The notes beneath the pieces were generated by a model that was given only the letters and a program-made list of their open reading frames with translations, made no database searches and had not been told where the DNA came from. Below, one piece after another: positions 33,923 to 45,839 of a DNA stretch of 64,000 nt (position 1 is the first letter of the stretch; every line of letters begins with the position of its first letter). Both the position numbers and the translations under genes were made by a program. Source of the DNA: Ehretia macrophylla (taxonomy: Eukaryota > Streptophyta > Magnoliopsida > Boraginales > Ehretiaceae). The DNA lies in NCBI GenBank assembly GCA_037974665.1, contig CM075773.1, positions 30,824,853-30,888,852 of the forward strand, written 5' to 3'.

Positions 33923-34450
33923 AAGGACCAACAGTTTCAGAAGATTAAAGAAAGCAACACATATTTCAAGTTTCCTGATGATGGTATTTGGAGGTTCAGG
34001 AATCGAATTTGTGTTCCTAATGATCCAGAGTTGAAAAAGAAGATTCTTGAAGAAGCCCATAACTCAAGATATACTATTCACCCCGGTGGAACAAAGATGT
34101 ACCGGGATTTGAAGCAATACTATTGGTGGAATAACATGAATAGAGAGATTGCGGAGTTTGTGGCACAGTGTTTGACTTGCCAGAGAGTCAAAGCAGAACA
34201 TCAACGACCTGTAGATTTACTTCAACAGTTGGAAATTCCCCGATGGAAATGGGAACATATAACTATGGACTTTGTCATGGACCTGCCCAGGTCACAAAAG
34301 GGTCATGACGCCGTTTGGGTCATAGTGGATAGATTGACTAAGTCAACGCACTTCTTACCGTTGAACAAGGAGGAGAGCCCTGAGAAACTGGGGGAGATGT
34401 ATGTGGCGGATATTGTAAGATTTCACGGGATGCCTGTGAGTATTGTATAG
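33923..34450 (+). pseudogene. pol: Integrase, zinc-binding domain and first core part
   Basis: The frame is unchanged. The HHCC zinc finger is seen as HNSRYTIHPGGTKMY (two His) and CLTCQRVK (two Cys). The core domain begins with the PRWKWEHITMDFVMDLP block, whose first catalytic Asp is at 34268-34270, then VDRLTKSTHFLP. The frame ends at TAG 34448-34450 just before the DRDPRF motif. Integrase inserts the cDNA into the genome. Confidence 0.92.
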
Positions 34451-35135
34451 GATAGGGATCCTCGTTTTACTTCCCGATTTTTGAAGAGATTGCAAGAAGC
34501 TTTGGGAACGAAGTTGAGTTTCAGTACAGCTTATCACCCTCAAACTGATGGACAATTCGAAAAGAACTATTCAGATTATGGAGGATATGCTGAGGGCGTG
34601 TGTTTTAGACTTCGGAAAAGATTGGGAGAAATATATGTCCCTAGCGGAGTTCACTTATAATAACAGTTATCAGGCCACTATCGGGATGGCCCCGTTTGAG
34701 GCATTGTATGGACGTAAGTGTAGATCCCCAATTTACTGGGATGAAGTAGGTGAGACGAAGACTTTTGACCTGACCCTTCTACCTGAACTTATGAAAACTG
34801 GTGAGAATGTCCACCTCGACCAGAAACGGATGCTTACCGCCCAAAGCAGGCAGAAAAAGTATGCAGACCGAGGGAGAGGGAGTCTAGAGTTTGAGGTCGG
34901 CGACAAGGTGTTCTTGAAGATATCACCTCGGAGGGGACTGATTAAACATGGCAAGGGTGGAAAGTTGAGCCCAAGTTTTGTAGGACCATTTGGGATAATT
35001 GAGAAGGTTGGCAAATTGGCGTATCGTCTGGAACTACCCCGAAACCTCTCCGATATTCATGATGTCTTTCATGTTTCAATGCTACGAAAGTATCACCCTC
35101 ATCCATCGCATATCTTGGAGCCTGAGCCGTTGTAA
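34451..35135 (+). pseudogene. pol: Integrase core end and GPF domain, with frameshift
   Basis: It starts with the second catalytic Asp (34451-34453, in DRDPRF). The catalytic Glu is at 34559-34561, 35 residues later, the DD35E spacing. Just after the [12 protein letters not shown] motif one extra base shifts the reading to the next frame (open from 34548). That frame continues with the [16 protein letters not shown] block, NNSYQATIGMAPFEALYGR and the GPF motif (SFVGPFGIIEKVG) near 34975-35010, then FHVSMLRKYHP. It stops at TAA 35133-35135 (a likely CAA). Confidence 0.92.
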
Positions 35136-35294
35136 ATTCGGGAGAACTTGTCTTATGAAGATAAGCCCATCCGGATCCTAAACCAGCAAGATCGGGAGTT
35201 GCGCAACAAATCTATACCGATGGTGAAAGTGTTGTGGGATCATCATGGAGTTGAAGAAGCAACGTGGGAAAGGCAAGACCAGATGGAGCAATAG
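35136..35294 (+). pseudogene. C-terminal chromodomain
   Basis: After the stop the same frame is open for 52 codons to TAG 35292-35294. It shows the chromodomain signature of plant Tekay-type elements: YEDKPIRILNQ, LRNKSIPMVKVLW and GVEEATWER. Such domains bind histone marks and can direct integration to heterochromatin, which fits an element lodged between two tandem repeats. The domain itself has no stop. Confidence 0.88.
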
Positions 35295-35345
35295 TTTCTA
35301 GCTTTATTTCAAAGGTAATATTGAATTTCAGGACGAAATTCTTTT

Positions 35346-35358
35346 AAGGAGGGGAGGA
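35346..35358 (+). other. Polypurine tract of the chromovirus
   Basis: AAGGAGGGGAGGA lies directly before the TG of the 3' LTR. It is preceded by CAGGACGAAATTCTTTT, a stretch shared with the LARD-like element at the left of the window. Confidence 0.85.
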
Positions 35359-38300
35359 TGTGAGGCCTGACCTCGATTTGCGTGCGATACCTCATTTCGT
35401 GTACCCTAACCTAGATTTGCATGCTTTGACCTAGGTTTAAGAGTCGTGTCTCATTTTATATGACTTGCATTGAATTACGTGCATACATTTAGGGTTGTGC
35501 GCGTTTACTTAAAAAACGTGCATTTGTCTCGTAGTTCGTGTCTTACCTTGTAGTGCGTGCCCTAAACCTAGAAAAGTGTGCCCACACGTTAATCAAGAAA
35601 GCATCTTACACGAAGCACTAGATCATTAATTAATTCTACAAACTCTACTAACTAATATTAAAATGCTAATTCAACTCACTAGAAGACGAAATCTCACAAA
35701 AAGCTAGACATTCTTATTCTTTATTCTTTATTCTTTTGCATATCCCAAGCACTCAATTAAATAATGCTCAAGACATGACAAAAAATTCAGATTGGAACAC
35801 TAGTTTGGCCGACCACATGATGCATTTGACAAGGATTTGCATAATTCAAAAATCATACCTAGACAACCTATGACACAAAGCATAAAAAATAACCTAAAAC
35901 CCTACCCAATGCACCACACCCTCAGCCCACTCAATTGCCCATGCTAAGATGATTCAAAAATATGCTCTTGAAGACACAAAAATCAGAAATTTTGAAGCTC
36001 AAGGACGACACACTCCCAGACACCAACATTTCATTCTTTTCAAACATTCTCTTAAGCTCAATTCCTCTCTCTCTCTCTCGGACTAGGCTACTTCATCACT
36101 CTCCCTAGCTTAAGCTCATCATCCTAAGGTTCATCAAGACATTCAAGACACTAAGGAACTCGACCAAGCAAGCTAGAAGCAAAAAGACATGCATGCAAGC
36201 TCATAGAACCTTCATGTCGGCTTAGGTATGTTTGATAGCTTCTATTTCATTTCCTTTTTGTTCTAACCACATGCACATACTAAGGACATGGTAACTTAGC
36301 TAGGAATTAAGGAAATCAAGCAATATCCCTCGGCCAAACAAGGAGAGGAGCATCATTTGTTGTCAATAGGCTAAGGTGAGGGTTAATCCTTTTTAAAAGC
36401 TTTCAAAAACCACATGCATTCCATCATATGTCTATTTTTACCTCTGTACTTGTGGTATGTGTGTGTACATGAGCTTTTGTAACCATGCATGGCAAGATAT
36501 TTAGCTGGAATTTGATGATAGGTGAAATCGCGAAAATGGCAGATTTCTAACTTGTTAGAGCGAAGTGAATTTGGCCTGGTAGATGATGTTGAAAATGCAT
36601 GAAAATTGTTAGGTGTCTAGTTTTGCTAGTTCTGAGCATTTTTTGTAGAAATAGGCCAAGGCCAATTTTGAATATAAGGTCTCCAAAATGGCAAAACATC
36701 GAAAGGTGTCCAAATCTGGAAAATCTGGGAAAATGGAGCAGGTTTTTTGGCAGTTCACTGTCTTTGTAGAACGAACCAGTTTTGACTTATCAAATGATGT
36801 CTAAAATGCATGAAATTTGGCAGATTCCTAGATTTTTCAGTTCTGGACATTTTTTTCAGAAATATACTAAGGCTAAATCTGAACCTAAGACCCTCAAAAA
36901 TGACAAGTATTGAAATGTGTACAAATCTGGACAGTTTTGCGTAGTCTCACGGTTTTGGCTATAACTCTTGAATCCGACCTCCAAATGATGCGAGGTTTGT
37001 TTCTGGATTTAGTTCACTTAATAAGATTTAATTGGACATTTTGTTCAATGGAATTGGAGATTGTTTGCTTGTCTAAATGATTGTGGGAAAATAGACCATT
37101 TCAGTGACGTTTTTATCTAGTGTTATGTTTTGAAAATTATTGTAACTTCTCTTGTGGTATTAAATGCTTGGGATTGTGGCACTTGGATGTTGTGTGGACT
37201 GTTTTGAATGATTGAGGATGTTTAATTAATCGATGCATGGCTTTGGTTTAATTACGTGACAACTTGTGACTTAATCGCACGGGTAAGCATGAACTGAAAC
37301 CCTAATGACTATGAAAACTCGCTAAGTGTTGATCCTATGGTTATTGTGTCTAATTATGTGATTAGTGGGCTGCCCGTAGTTGTCCTTATAGCCCTAAATG
37401 TGACTTTCGATATTTACATGTTGTCAAGTAGGCCTTTCTTGCACCCGGTCCTACGTAGATGTCGTTGCATGTTGTATAAACTTATTATTTGATTACGTGA
37501 ACCCCGAAATGAGTTATATGACTTGATTTATGTGTGTTACATGGCTGCCCGTTTAATATTCATATAACTCCATGTGCTTTACAAGCAAAATTACGTGTCA
37601 AAGCATGCTTCGCGTGTTTACTTGTCAATGTGCAATCTTATGACTGCTCGGAGGTAACCTACTTTGTTTTCCTCCTAATGTGATATATTAAATGTCATAA
37701 ATGTGCATTGCATTTAAGGTTGCAACCTTTCATTGTGGCATGGTAGCGTTTCACGCACGCCAGGCGGCATCGGGCTTGCCAGTGCAATCGTGACTACCAT
37801 TGTCCAATTCCCTCTCTCGCTTGGGGGCTAGACTTCCTCGAAGAGTTGGGTCATAGGATTTTGGGGTACATCCATTTGGCATGATAAGTGGATGATTTGA
37901 AGTCGACCGCAACAACTGATACTGGAAATGAACTGAGAGCAAAATCTCACCGTATCCTTTTCACTATGTGTATAAGTACTCTCGCTTGGTTCCTAGAGGA
38001 CCTCAGGGAGGAAAGACGAGTAATTGTGTTCTTTTACTTTTATATTACATTATGAACTTACTTGTGATATATGTCATGCTTGCAAAAAGGGTTTTCATAA
38101 GTTGAACCGGAAAAAGAGTTTCAAAACTTATTTCTCGTTCCCCCTCGCTTTATCATCTCAGGTGAAGAAGATCAGGAACAAGTACCTAAGGATAACGTGC
38201 CTATCGATGACTCCTTGGAGTGAATGCACGCCCTACGTGCCTTACGTGGTTGTGGCTATTTCGTGAACGATATGTTGTTTGAAGATCATCTCTTTTGTTG

Positions 38301-38852
38301 TTTGTCATTGCTATTATAAATGACCCCCAATGTAATTTGGGGTCAAATTTTGGTTTGTACTGATCATAACTAGATAGACCCTCTTCTGGTCGTTTTGCTA
38401 TCGCTACTGGTTAATATCTATCACAAGCTTATGAAGTATCAGATAAAGGGTTAAGTAAATGAATCTATCCAATCTTAAGCAAGTACTCATTGGTAAGCGA
38501 AGTTCAACAGGGACTTTTGGAACAACGAATCACAAATAAACGAGACATAGTTATCATGCTAGGTTGTTAATCAAACGAGACTTCGAGATAACTAGTAGGC
38601 GTTTCGATTGGTGATAAATAGTAATCTTAGTTGGAAAAGAATTTGAGATTGAAAGTTTTGAGGCCTTTAGAAAATTAGGTCAAACTAAAGAGCCCAATTA
38701 CAGCCGTTATGCTGCCATTTTTTCAGAGTATTTTTGGAGTTCTAGGCTAACATTAAGCGTTAAACCTTAATGAACGATTAAGTACGTGAAGTGATATGAA
38801 TGTTTGGATCACACCCTAGTCTAACTTCTATAGGTTAGGTTAGGGCGTGACA
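35359..38852 (+). repeat. 3' LTR of the chromovirus (3494 bp)
   Basis: It begins TGTGAGGCCTGACC and ends GGGCGTGACA, TG...CA. The right 1867 bp pair with the truncated 5' LTR. Between 35359 and 36985 it carries sequence missing from that copy, including a CT microsatellite (about 36064-36079) and a diverged direct repeat. The LTR box CCCTCTCGCTTGGGGGC is near 37810. Compared with the 5' LTR it has small deletions near 37870 and 38150. Confidence 0.92.
36550..36990 (+). repeat. Diverged direct repeat inside the 3' LTR (period about 190-211 bp)
   Basis: Two copies share AAAATGCATGAAA (about 36592 and 36803), TAGTTCTGAGCATTTTTT against CAGTTCTGGACATTTTTT, and GTGTCCAAATCTGG against GTGTACAAATCTGG. 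A third copy may start at CCAAATGATG (36981). The truncation point of the 5' LTR corresponds to 36986, within this start. Confidence 0.7.
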
Positions 38853-41800
38853 GCCCCCATCATAGATCTCTCGGGGAGCTTCCTAATGGTATGTTGTGCG
38901 GCGCGTAACTCCTTACGGATCAAAAGTTATGAGCACCGGAGCGATGGATACCTGATCACAAGCCCCACGCCCTCTGTTTGGGGGCCCAACCTCTACGTGA
39001 AGTGAAGTTGTCTTGCCTAAGGTGCCGTGGGATTCGGTAATAGAAATGTGATGGATTAGGTTGTCGTCCTTTTTGCGGCTTAACACGTACGATCCGGGAC
39101 GAAAAAACTACGCAAAAGAAGATAAGTGTCCCAAAACTGATGAAAATGTTCAATTTTGGGCTCCGAAAACAGGCACAGCCGAGCAGGCTTGGTGGCCTCG
39201 TCGTAGAGCTTTCGAAGAGCTTTCCAACGGTATGCTCTGCGCCACGTAACTCCTTACGAATCAAAAGTTATGGGCACCGGAGCGACGGATACCTGGTCAC
39301 AAGCCCCACGCCCTCTGTTTGAGGGCCCAGCCTCTACGTGAAGTGAAGTTGTCTTACCAAGGAACCATGGGATTCGGTAATAGAAATGTGATGGATTAGC
39401 TTGTCGTCATTTTCGCGCTCACGACGTACGATCTGGGATGCAAAAACAGCGCAAAAGAAGAAAAGTTTCCCGAAACTGATGAAAATGTTCAATTTTGGGC
39501 ACAAAAAATAGGTGAAGCCTAGCATGCTTGGCGCCCTCATCGTAGAGCTCATGGAGAGCTTTCCAACTGTATGTTGTGCGCTACGTAACTCCTTACAGAT
39601 CCAAAGTTATGGGCACCGGAGCGACGGATACCTAGTCACAAGCCCCACGCCCTCTGTTTTCAGGCCCAGCCTCTACGTGAAGTGAAATTGTCTTGCCCAA
39701 GGTGTCATATGATTCGGTAATAGAAATGTGATGGATTAGGTTGTCTTCCTTTTCACGGCTCATGACGTATGATACGGGACGAAAAAATAGCGCAAAAGAA
39801 GAAAAGTTTCTCGAAACAAATGAAAACATTAGATTTTGGGCTTCGAAAATAGGCGCAGCCGAGCAAGCTTACTTCCCCCATCGTAGAGCTCTTGAAGAGC
39901 TTTCCAACGGTATGCTGTGCACCGTATAACTCCTTACGAATCAAAAGTTATAGGCACCGGAGCAATGGATACCTGGTCACAAGTCCCCTGCCCTCGGTTT
40001 GCGGGCCCAGTCTCTACTTGAAGTGAAGTTGTCTTGCCCAATGTACCATGGGATTCAGTAATAGAAATGCGATGGATTAGGTTGCCGTCCTTTTCGTGGC
40101 TCACGACGTACGATCCGGGACAAAAAAATAGTGCAAAAGAAGAAAACTATCCTGAAACTGACGAAAATGTTCGATTTTGGCCACTGAAAATAGGTGCAGC
40201 CAAGTAGGCTTACTGCCCCAATCGTAGAGCTCTCGGAGAGCTTTCCAACGGTATGCTTTGCGCCGCGTAACTCTATATGGATCAAAAGTTATGGGTACCA
40301 GAGCGACGGATACCTGGTCACAAGCCCCACGCCCTAGGTTTTAGGGCCCAACCTCTACGTGAAGTGAAGTTGTCTTGCCCAAGGTACAGTGGGATTCAGT
40401 AATAAAAATGTGATGGATTAGGTTATCGTCCTTTTCACGGCTCACGAGGAACGATCCGTGACGGAAAAACAGCGTAAAAGAAGAAAAGTGTTCCAAAACT
40501 GATGAGAACATTCGATTTTGGGCTCGAAAAATAGGTACAGCGAAGTAGGCTTGGTGCCCCCGTCATAGAGCTCTCGGAGATCTTTCCAACAGTATGTTGT
40601 GCGCTTCGTAACTCTTTTCGGATCAAAAGTTATGGGCACCGAAGCGATGGATACCTGGTCACAAGCCCCACGCCCTCGGTTTTAAGGCCAAGCCTCTATG
40701 TGAAGTAAAGTTTTCCTGCCCAAGGTGCCGTGTGATTCGGTAATAGAAATGTGATGGATTAAGTTGTCGTCCTTTTCACGGCTCACGACATACGAACCGG
40801 GACGGAAAAACAGCGCAAAAGAAGAAAAGTTTATCAAAATTGATGAGAACATTCAATTTTGGGCTTCAAAAACAGGGGCAGCCGAGTAGGCTAGGTGTCC
40901 CCATCGTAGAGCTCTCAGAGAGCTTTCCAACGGTATACTATGCACTGCGTCACTCTTTACAAATCAAAAGTTATGGGTACCGGAGTGACGGATACCTGGT
41001 CACAAGCCCCACGCCCTCTGTTTGTAGTCCCAGCCTCTACGTGAAGTGAAGTTTCCTTGCCCAAGGTGCCTTGTGATTCGGTAATAGAAATGTGATGGAT
41101 TAGGTTGTTGTCCTTTTCACGGCTCACGACGTACGAATCGAGATAGAAAAACTAAACAAAAGATGAAAAGTGTCCCGAAACTGATGAAAACATTCGATTT
41201 TGGGCTCCGAAAGCAGGCGCAACAGAGCAGGCTCGATGCCCCTGTCACAGAGCTCTCAGAGTGCTTTACAACGGTATGTTGTACGTCGCGTAACTCCTTC
41301 CGGATCAAAAGTTATAGGCACTGGAGCGACGGATACCTGGTCACAAGCCCCACGCCCTCTGTTTACGGGCCCAGCCTCTACGTGAAGTGAAGTTGTCTTG
41401 CCCAAGGTGTTGCAGGATTCGGTAATAAAAATGTGATAGATTAGGTTGTCGTCATTTTCGTGGCTCACGACGTACGATCCGGGAAGGATAAACAACGCAA
41501 AAGAAAAAAAATATCCCCCAAACTAATGGAAATGTTTGATTTTGGGCTCCGAAAATCAGTAGGCTTGGTGCCCCTATCATAGAGCTCTCGTAGAACTTTC
41601 CAATGGTATGCTGTGCGTCGCATAACTCCTTATGGATCAAAAGTTATGGGCACTGGAGCGACAAATACCTAGTCATAAGCCCCACGCCCTCGGTTTGCTG
41701 GCCCAGCCTCTACGTGAAGTGAAGTTGTCTTGCCCAAGGTGCCTTCGGATTCGGTAATAGAAATGTGATGGATTAGGTTGTCGTCCTTTTCGCGGCTCAC

Positions 41801-44800
41801 GACGTACGATCTAAGACGGAAAAAAAAGCGTAAAAGAAGAAAAGTGTCCTAAAATGGATGAGAACGTTCGATTTTGGGTTCTGAAAATAGGCGCAACCAA
41901 GCACGCTTACAGCATCGGTCGTAGAGCTCTCAGAGAGCGTTCCAACGGCATGCTGTGCATCGCGTAACTCCTTACGAATCAAAACTTATGGGCACCGGAG
42001 GGACAGATACCTGGTCACAAGCCCCACGCCTTTTGTTTGCGGGCCCAGCCTCTACGTGAAGTGAAGTTGTCTTGCCCAAGGTGCCGTGGGATTTGGTAAT
42101 AGAAATGTGATGGATTAGGTTGTCATCCTTTTCGCGGCTCACGACGTACGATCTGGGATGGAAAAACAGCGAAAAAGAAGAAAAGTGTCCCGAAACTGAT
42201 GAAAACATTTGATTTTGGGCTCCGAAAATAGGTGCAGCCGAGCAAGTTGGGTGCCCCTGTCGTAGAGCTCTCGTAAAGCTTTACAACGGTATACTGTGCG
42301 CCGCGTAACTCTTTATGGATCAAAAGTTATGGGCACCGGAGCGACGGATACCTAGTCACAAGTCGTACGCCCTCGGTTTGAGGGTCCAGCCTCTACGTGA
42401 AGTGAAGTTGTATTACCCAAGGTGCCATGTGATTCGGTAATAGAAATGTGATAGATTAGGTTGTCGTCCACTTCACGGCTCACGATGTCCGATTCGAGAC
42501 GAAAAAATAGCTTAAAAGAATAAAAGTGTCCCAAAACTTATGAAAACGTTCAATTTTGGGCTTAAAAAATAGACACAGGCAAGTAAATTTGTTGCCCCCG
42601 TCGTAGAGCTCTCGGAAAGCTTTCCAACGGCATGCTGTGCGCCGCGTAACTCCTTACGGATCAAAAGTTATGGGCATTAGAGCGACGGATACTTGGTCAC
42701 AAGACCCACGCCCTCGGTTTAAGGGCCCAGCCTCTACGTGAAGTGAAGTTGTCTTGGCCAAGGTGCCATGGGATTCGGTAATAGAAATATGATGGATTAG
42801 GTTGTCGTCCTTTTCGAGGCTCACGACGTACGATCAAGGATGAAAAAATAGCGCAAAAGAAGAAAAGTGCCCTAAAACTGATGAAAATGTTTGATTTTGG
42901 GCTCTGAAATTAGGCGCAGCCGAGCAGGCTTGTTGCCCTCGTCGTAGAGTTCTCGGAGAGCTTTCCAACTGTATGATATGCGCCGCGTAACTCCTTACAA
43001 ATCAAAAGTTATGGGCACTAGAGCGACAGATATCTGGTCACAAGTGCGACGCCCTCGGTTTGCGGGCCCAACCTCTACCTGAAGTGAAGTTTTCTTTCCC
43101 AAGGTGCCGTGGCATTCGGTAATAGAAATATGATGGATTAACTTGTCATCCTTTTCGCAGCTAACGACGTACCATCCGGGATTAAAAAACAGCGCAAAAG
43201 AAGAAATGTGTCCCGAAACTAATAAAAATGTTCAATTTTGGGCTCCGAAAATAGGCACAGTTGAGAAGGCTTGGTGCCACCGTCATAGAGCTGGCGGATA
43301 GCTTTCTAACGGTATGCTGTGCATTCCGTAACTCCTTACGGATCAAAAGTTATAAGCACCGGAGCGACAGATACCTAGTCACAAGCCCCGCGCCCTCTGT
43401 TTGCGGGCCTAGCCTTTACGTGAAGTGAAGTTGTCTTGCCCAAGGTGTCATGGGATTCGGTAATAGAAATGTGATGTATTAGCTTGTAGTCCTTTTCGCG
43501 GCTCACGACTTATGATCCGAGACGAAAAAACAGCGCAAAAGAAGAAAAGTGTCCCAAAACTGAAGAAAAAATTCAATTTTGGGCTCTGAAAACAGGTGCA
43601 GCCGAGCAAGCTTGCAGCCTCTATTGTAGAGGTCTCGTAGAGCTTTCCAACGGTATGTTGTGCGCCGTGTAACTCCTTACAAATCAAAAGTTATGGGCAC
43701 CGGAGTGACGGATACCTGGTCATAAGACCCATGCCCTCGGTTTAAGGGCCCAGCCTCTACGTGAAGTGAAGTTGTCTTGTCTAAGGTGCCGTGTCATTCG
43801 ACAATAGAAATGTGATGGACTAGGTTGTCGTCCTTTTCGCGGCTCATGACGTACGTTCTGGGATGGAAAAATAGCGTAAAAGAAGAAAAGTGTCCCAAAA
43901 CTTATGAAAATATTCGATTTTGGGCTCTGAAAACTGATGCAACCTAGCAGGCTAGGTGCCCCCGTCGTAGAGCTCTCGGAGATCTTCCCAACGGTATGCT
44001 ATGCGTTGGGTAACTCCTTACGGATCAAATGTCATAGGCACCGGAGCGACGGATACCTGGTCACAAGCCCCACGCCCTCTGTTTACGGGCCCAGCCTCAA
44101 CTTGAAGTGAAGTTGTCTTGCCCAAGGTGCCATGTGATTCGGTAATAGAAATGTGATGGATTAGGAAGTCGTCATTTTCGCGGCTCATGACGTACAATTC
44201 AGGACGGAAAAACAGCTCAAAAGAGGAAAAATAACCCAAAATTGATGAAAACTTTCAATTTTGGGCTCTGAAAAAAGGCGCAGCCAAGCAAGCTAGGTGC
44301 CCTCATCGTAGAGCTCACAGAGAGCTTTCCAACGGTATGCTGTGCGCTGCATAACTCCTTACGGATCAAAACTTATGGGCACCGGATCGACGGATACCGA
44401 ATCACAAGCTTCACGCCGCCTGTTTACGGGCCCAGCCTCTACGTGAAGTGAAGTTGTCTTGCCTAAGGTGTCGTGGCATTCGGTAATAAATATATGATGG
44501 ATTAAGTTGTCGTCCTTTTCGGGGCTCACGACGTCCGATCCGGGACGAAAAAATAGCCCAAAAGAAGAAAAGTGTCCCAAAACCTATGAAAATGTTCGAT
44601 TTTGGGCTCTAAAAACAAGCACAACCGAGAAGGCTAGGTACCCCTAACATAGAGCTCTCAGAGAGGTTTCCAACGGTATGCTATGCGCCGAGTAACTCCT
44701 AACGGATAAAAAGTTATGGGCATTAGAGCGACGGATACCTGGTCACAAGTCCCACGCCCTCGGTTTGTGGGCCCAGCCTCTATGTGAAGTGAAGTTTTCT

Positions 44801-45839
44801 TGCCCATGGTGCCATGGTATTCGGTAATAGAAATGTGATGGATTAGGTTGTCGTCTTTTTCGTGGCTCATGACTTACGAACCAGGACCGAAAAATAGCAC
44901 AAAAGAATAAAAATGTCCCCAATCTGATGAAAATGTTCAATTTTGGGCTCCGAAAATAGGCGCTGTTGAGCAGGCTTGCTACACTAGTCGTAGAGCTCTC
45001 GGAGAGCTTTCCAACAGTATGTCGTGTGACGCGTAACTCCTTACGGATCAAAATTTATAGGCAACGGAGCGATGGATACCTGGTCACAAGCCCCACGCCC
45101 TCGGTTTAAGGGCCCAGCCTCTACGTAAAGTGAAGTTGTCTTGCCCAATGTGCCGTGGGATTTGGTAATAGAAATGTGATGGATTAGGTTGTCGTCCTTT
45201 TCGCGGCTCACGAAGTACGATCCGGGACGGAAAAATAGCTTAAAAGAAGAAAAGTGTCCCAAAACTGATGAAAATATTCAATTGTGGGCTCCAAAAATAG
45301 GCGCAGCCGAGCAAGCTTGCTGCCTCGGTCGTAGAGCTCTCAGAGAGCTTTCCAACGGTATGTTGTGTGCCACGTAACTCCTTGCAGATCAAAAGTTATG
45401 GGCACCGGAGGGACGGATACCTGGTCATAAGCCCCATGCCCTCGGTTTGAGGGCCCAGCCTCTACGTGAAGTGAAGTTGTCTTGCCCAAGGTGCTATGGG
45501 ATTCGGTAAAAAAAATGTGATAGATTTGGTTGTCGTCCTTTTCGCAGCTCACGACGTACGATCCGGGAAGAAAAAATAGCATAAAAGAAGAAAAGTGTCC
45601 CAAAACTTACGAAAATGTTCTAATTTGGGCTCCGAAAATGGGGCAGCTGAGTAGGCTAGGTGCCCCCATCGTAGAGCTCTTAGAAAGCTTTCCAACGATA
45701 TGCTATACGCCGCGTAACTCCTTACGGATCAAAAGTTATGGGCACCGGGGCAACGGATACCGGGTCACAAGCCCCATGCCCTCTATTTGCAGTCCCAGCC
45801 TCTACGTGAAGTGAAGTTGTCTTGCTCAAGGTGCCTTGT

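Larger units (their letters stand above)
28621..38852 (+). mobile_element. Degraded chromovirus (Ty3/gypsy, Tekay/Del-like) LTR retrotransposon
   Basis: The order is 5' LTR (truncated), PBS, gag, protease, reverse transcriptase, RNase H, integrase, chromodomain, PPT, 3' LTR. That domain order and a chromodomain after the integrase GPF motif define the chromovirus branch, and the chromodomain type and Met-initiator PBS fit Tekay/Del. At least nine in-frame stops and two or more frame changes disable it. The 5' LTR lacks its first 1627 bp, so no target duplication can be tested. Its left flank is 5S spacer and its right flank is satellite, and the two overlap by about 107 bp of unit position rather than abutting. 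Confidence 0.93.

Noticed and set aside
28615..38857. Target-site duplication of the chromovirus
   Set aside because: The 5' LTR is truncated, so the left flank (GTCACA) is not the integration flank. The right flank (GCCCC) cannot be paired with it.
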